Below, in pieces: positions 59,846 through 64,000 of a DNA stretch of 64,000 nucleotides. Below the pieces are notes generated by a model. That model ran no database searches. It was given only the letters and a program-made list of their open reading frames with translations, and was not told the DNA's origin. Position numbers and translations under genes: made by a program. Each line of letters begins with the position of its first letter. The stretch's first letter is position 1. The stretch spans positions 186,001 to 250,000 of the forward strand of contig NZ_CP022161.1 in assembly GCF_002214185.1 (NCBI RefSeq). The letters are read 5' to 3'. Source of the DNA: Streptomyces capitiformicae (GTDB lineage: Bacteria > Actinomycetota > Actinomycetes > Streptomycetales > Streptomycetaceae).

Positions 59846-60643
59846 ATGTCACATGGCCGTCCTCCGGTGATCAACAGCGGAGTGCCGCACTCGGCACGGA
59901 TCTGGAACTACTGGCTGGGCGGCAAGGACTGCTACGAGATCGACCGGCAGGTCGGTGACGAGATCCGCAGGACGAACCCCCAGATCGTCGACATCGCCCG
60001 CGCCCAGCGGGCGTTTCTGCGCCGAGCCGTCACACACCTCACCGAGGAGACGGGCCTGCGCCAGTTCCTCGACATCGGTTCCGGTCTGCCCACGGTGGAC
60101 AACACCCATGAGGTCGCCCAGCGCATCGCTCCCGACACGCGGATCGTCTACGTCGACCACGACCCGACCGTCCTCGCCCACGCCACGGCCCTGCTCACCA
60201 GTTCCGCCGAGGGCGCCACCTCCTACATCGACGCCGACCTGCGCGATCCGGACACCATCCTCGAACAGGCCGCCCGCACGCTGGATCTCACCCGCCCCGT
60301 CGCCCTGATCCTGCTCGGCGTCGCCGCCCATGTGCCCGACGAGAGCGCGTACGACATCGTTGCCAGGCTGCTGGGCGCCCTGCCCGCCGGAAGTCATCTG
60401 GTGTTCGGCGACAGCACGGAGGTGTACCGGCCGGAGGCGATGCGGGCCATGGTCGAGCACTGGAACAAGACGAGCGACAACCCGCGCGTCAACCGCTCCC
60501 CCGAGCAACTCGCCCATTTCTTCGACGGGTTGGAGCTGCTGGAGCCGGGGCTGCGGTCCGTGGCCCAGTGGCGGGCCGAGCGGGGTGACTCCGAGGAGCC
60601 GTGGGAGGTGGACTGCTTCGGCGGGGTGGGGCGCAAGCCGTAG
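59846..60643 (+). CDS. DUF574 (S-adenosyl methyltransferase) family protein
   Basis: 265 residues. The family signature SARIWNYWLGGKDCYEIDRQ and FLRRAVTHLTEETGLRQFLD, then the SAM-site IGSGLPT and IVYVDHDPTV, are diagnostic. This methyltransferase group is greatly expanded in streptomycetes; substrates are mostly unknown. ATG 59846 has GGGGAG upstream (59836). Stands alone. Confidence 0.92.
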   Translation: MSHGRPPVINSGVPHSARIWNYWLGGKDCYEIDRQVGDEIRRTNPQIVDIARAQRAFLRRAVTHLTEETGLRQFLDIGSGLPTVDNTHEVAQRIAPDTRIVYVDHDPTVLAHATALLTSSAEGATSYIDADLRDPDTILEQAARTLDLTRPVALILLGVAAHVPDESAYDIVARLLGALPAGSHLVFGDSTEVYRPEAMRAMVEHWNKTSDNPRVNRSPEQLAHFFDGLELLEPGLRSVAQWRAERGDSEEPWEVDCFGGVGRKP

Positions 60644-60665
60644 GTCGTGCCGGGCCTGGCTACAG

Positions 60666-61370
60666 CTAGGCGCCGGCCTCGTCGAGAGCGCTTGCGGCCA
60701 CCCTCAGGTCCGCCACCAGTCCCGCGTACGCGCTGTCGCGGTCGTCGGCGCGGAGTACGGCCGAGGGGTGGATGGTGGCGACGACGTACGGCTGATCGTC
60801 CTGATCCAGCGCTCCCGGCGGCATGGGCAGCAGGGCGCCCCGGTCCTTGGTGACCCGGAAGGAGCTGCCCATCAGTGCCTTGGCGGCGGTCGCGCCGAGG
60901 ACCACGACGACCTCGGGCCGGAGCAGGCGCAGCTCGGCGAGCAGCCAGGGGCGGCAGGCGGCCACCTCGCGCAGCTCGGGCGCTTTGTGAATGCGGCGTT
61001 TGCCGCCGCCCGGGGGCCGGGTGAACTTGAAGTGCTTGACCGCGTTGGTCACATAGGCCGTGTCCATGTCGATCCCGACCTCCTCCACGGCCCGCCCGAG
61101 GAGCCGCCCGGCCGGGCCGACGAAGGGCTCGCCCTGCCTGTCCTCCTGGTCCCCCGGCTGCTCACCGACCAGGACCAGCCGCGCCGACTCGGCGCCCTTG
61201 CCGAAGACCGTCTGGGTCGCGTCCTCGAACAGCGGACAACCCTGACAGTCGGCCGCGGCCCGCCGGTGCGCGGCGAGGCCGCCACGGCTCGGCAGGTACG
61301 GTCCCGCGTCATAGGCCCGCCCGTCTCGCGACGGGGCCTCCGCGGCGCGCGCGTGCTTGGTGGGGCTCAT
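60666..61370 (-). CDS. udgX: UdgX-type uracil-DNA glycosylase (covalent uracil binder)
   Basis: 234 residues. The catalytic motif A is GEQPGDQED (69-77) and motif B ATIHPSAVLRA. The signature of UdgX, absent from ordinary family 4 enzymes, is the inserted loop KRRIHKAP (124-131); its His128 corresponds to the histidine that forms a covalent bond with the DNA at the abasic site. Cysteines CQGC (42-45) and ACRPW fit the family 4 Fe-S cluster. No DNA-repair neighbours. Confidence 0.9.
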   Translation of the reverse strand: MSPTKHARAAEAPSRDGRAYDAGPYLPSRGGLAAHRRAAADCQGCPLFEDATQTVFGKGAESARLVLVGEQPGDQEDRQGEPFVGPAGRLLGRAVEEVGIDMDTAYVTNAVKHFKFTRPPGGGKRRIHKAPELREVAACRPWLLAELRLLRPEVVVVLGATAAKALMGSSFRVTKDRGALLPMPPGALDQDDQPYVVATIHPSAVLRADDRDSAYAGLVADLRVAASALDEAGA

Positions 61371-61677
61371 CCGCGGCCACCTCCTTCACCGGGAACGGGG
61401 AGCCTGCTCGGCACTTCTCCGGGGTACCCCGTCCGCCTCGAATCCATCACGGATCCGATGGTGCTGCTCACGCCGACCTGATCACTTCGCCCGGCGAAAG
61501 CCTCGGCCGAGGGCCGTGGCGGCGCCCACGGACGATCGCGCCGGGTACCCGGGGACCCCCGGGCACAACCGCCGCGGACGGCGCGCGGACACCCGTCGAC
61601 GCCCGAGATATCGGGCAGGAGCGTACGCGGCCAGGTCAGGGCAACACCCTCGAACAAAAGTTGGGTCATTCGCTTTC

Positions 61678-61707
61678 TTGAACTGTTCGTGTTTATGGGG
61701 GTAGGTT
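61678..61707 (+). promoter_or_regulatory. Promoter of furA, predicted leaderless
   Basis: TTGAAC (61678-61683), 18-bp spacer, TAGGTT (61702-61707). The expected start coincides with ATG 61715 and no RBS is present. An outer inverted repeat CGAACA/TGTTCG (arms near 61651 and 61684) could be the FurA site. The rest of the 344-bp gap upstream of furA shows nothing else recognisable. Confidence 0.5.
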
Positions 61708-61714
61708 GTTCGCC

Positions 61715-62152
61715 ATGACCGCAGCCCAGACTCCGAACACCGCCGAGGAGCTGCGCGGTGCCGGCCTGCGGGTGACGGCCGCGCGCGTGGCGCTGCTGGA
61801 GACCGTCCGGGACGGAGACCACCTCGGCGTCGAAGCGATCGCCTCAGGGGTGCGGGACCGTGTGGGCCACATATCGCTCCAAGCCGTGTACGAGGCCCTG
61901 AACGCGCTCACCGGCGCCGGGCTCGTACGACGCCTCGAACCACCCGGCAGCCCGGCTCTGTACGAGGGCCGTGTCGGGGACAACCACCACCACCTCGTAT
62001 GCCGCTCGTGCGGTGCCGTGGTCGACGTGGACTGCGCGGTCGGGCATGCCCCGTGCCTGACCGCCTCCGACGACCAGGGCTTCGCGATCGACGAGGCCGA
62101 GGTCATCTACTGGGGACTGTGCCCCCCGTGTTCCGAAGCCAGCAGTTCCTAA
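61715..62152 (+). CDS. furA: Fur-family redox/iron repressor (FurA/CatR type)
   Basis: 145 residues from ATG 61715. Winged helix LRVTAARVALLETVRDGDHL, GVEAIASGVRDRVGHISLQA. The regulatory-metal site is DNHHHLVCRSCGAVVDVDCA, with structural zinc CxxC pairs CRSC and CPPC. FurA-type proteins repress themselves and katG and are inactivated by peroxide. katG follows by 44 bp. No Shine-Dalgarno sequence precedes the start. Confidence 0.9.
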   Translation: MTAAQTPNTAEELRGAGLRVTAARVALLETVRDGDHLGVEAIASGVRDRVGHISLQAVYEALNALTGAGLVRRLEPPGSPALYEGRVGDNHHHLVCRSCGAVVDVDCAVGHAPCLTASDDQGFAIDEAEVIYWGLCPPCSEASSS

Positions 62153-62172
62153 CCAGCAGTTCAGCACCGTGA

Positions 62173-64000
<1,828 letters not shown>

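Overview
The window is a high-GC (roughly 70% or more), strongly third-position-G/C-biased stretch of chromosome from an actinomycete, almost certainly a Streptomyces. It carries families typical of that genus (DUF574 SAM methyltransferase, DUF5999, DUF4235, an UdgX-type glycosylase, a FurA-KatG pair, a DmdR/IdeR iron box, GTG/TTG starts and many ATGA/GTGA overlaps). No rRNA, tRNA, CRISPR array or intact mobile element was seen.

Region 1 (1-3.9 kb) looks eroded. It holds the 3' end of a PhyH-type dioxygenase, a frameshifted response regulator, a chimera of a Tat-exported solute-binding protein and a sensor kinase with its own frameshift, a flavoprotein and short LuxR pair, 30-bp and 46-bp tandem repeats, and a deleted amidohydrolase remnant.

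Region 2 (3.9-15.5 kb) is the most intriguing. A divergon is driven from one 299-bp intergenic region with two near-identical operators. One arm carries a glutamine-synthetase-like gamma-glutamyl ligase and a P450. The other carries ferredoxin, ferredoxin reductase, an acetoacetate-decarboxylase-family protein, an extradiol ring-cleavage set (HpaE/HpaD/HpaG-like), an aldehyde dehydrogenase and a gamma-glutamyl hydrolase (PuuD-like). Together they suggest gamma-glutamylation of an amine, P450 oxidation, ring cleavage and deglutamylation. A MarR gene sits at the far end.

Region 3 (15.6-42.8 kb) is mostly housekeeping and accessory: F420-type nitroreductase, CDF exporter, glutathionyl-hydroquinone-reductase homologue, DUF1304/TetR pair with a palindromic operator, alcohol/aldehyde dehydrogenase pair diverging from MarR across two inverted repeats, STAS protein, variant PRPP synthetase, Mrp/NuoL-like remnant, VanZ, PHP-domain protein, HAD phosphatase, VanX-like dipeptidase, epimerase, APH-family kinase, FusB-type zinc-finger protein, FUSC transporter, Tat lipoprotein lactonase, iron-regulated DUF2470 protein, pentapeptide protein, PIG-L/GNAT pair and a proline iminopeptidase.

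Region 4 (42.9-58.7 kb) is a complete L-rhamnose catabolic locus: LacI regulator, secreted beta-propeller protein (possible rhamnosyl-glucuronan lyase), rhamnose mutarotase, rhamnose ABC importer, then divergently rhamnose isomerase, fused rhamnulose-1-P aldolase/lactaldehyde dehydrogenase and rhamnulokinase, followed by LutABC to oxidise the lactate produced. LacI-type operators (TGAAA-N2-TTTCA) flank the divergent promoters.

Region 5 (58.7-64 kb): a membrane protein, the DUF574 methyltransferase, UdgX, and furA-katG with katG running off the window. Two inverted copies of a Streptomyces interspersed hairpin repeat lie at 10.1 and 52.1 kb.
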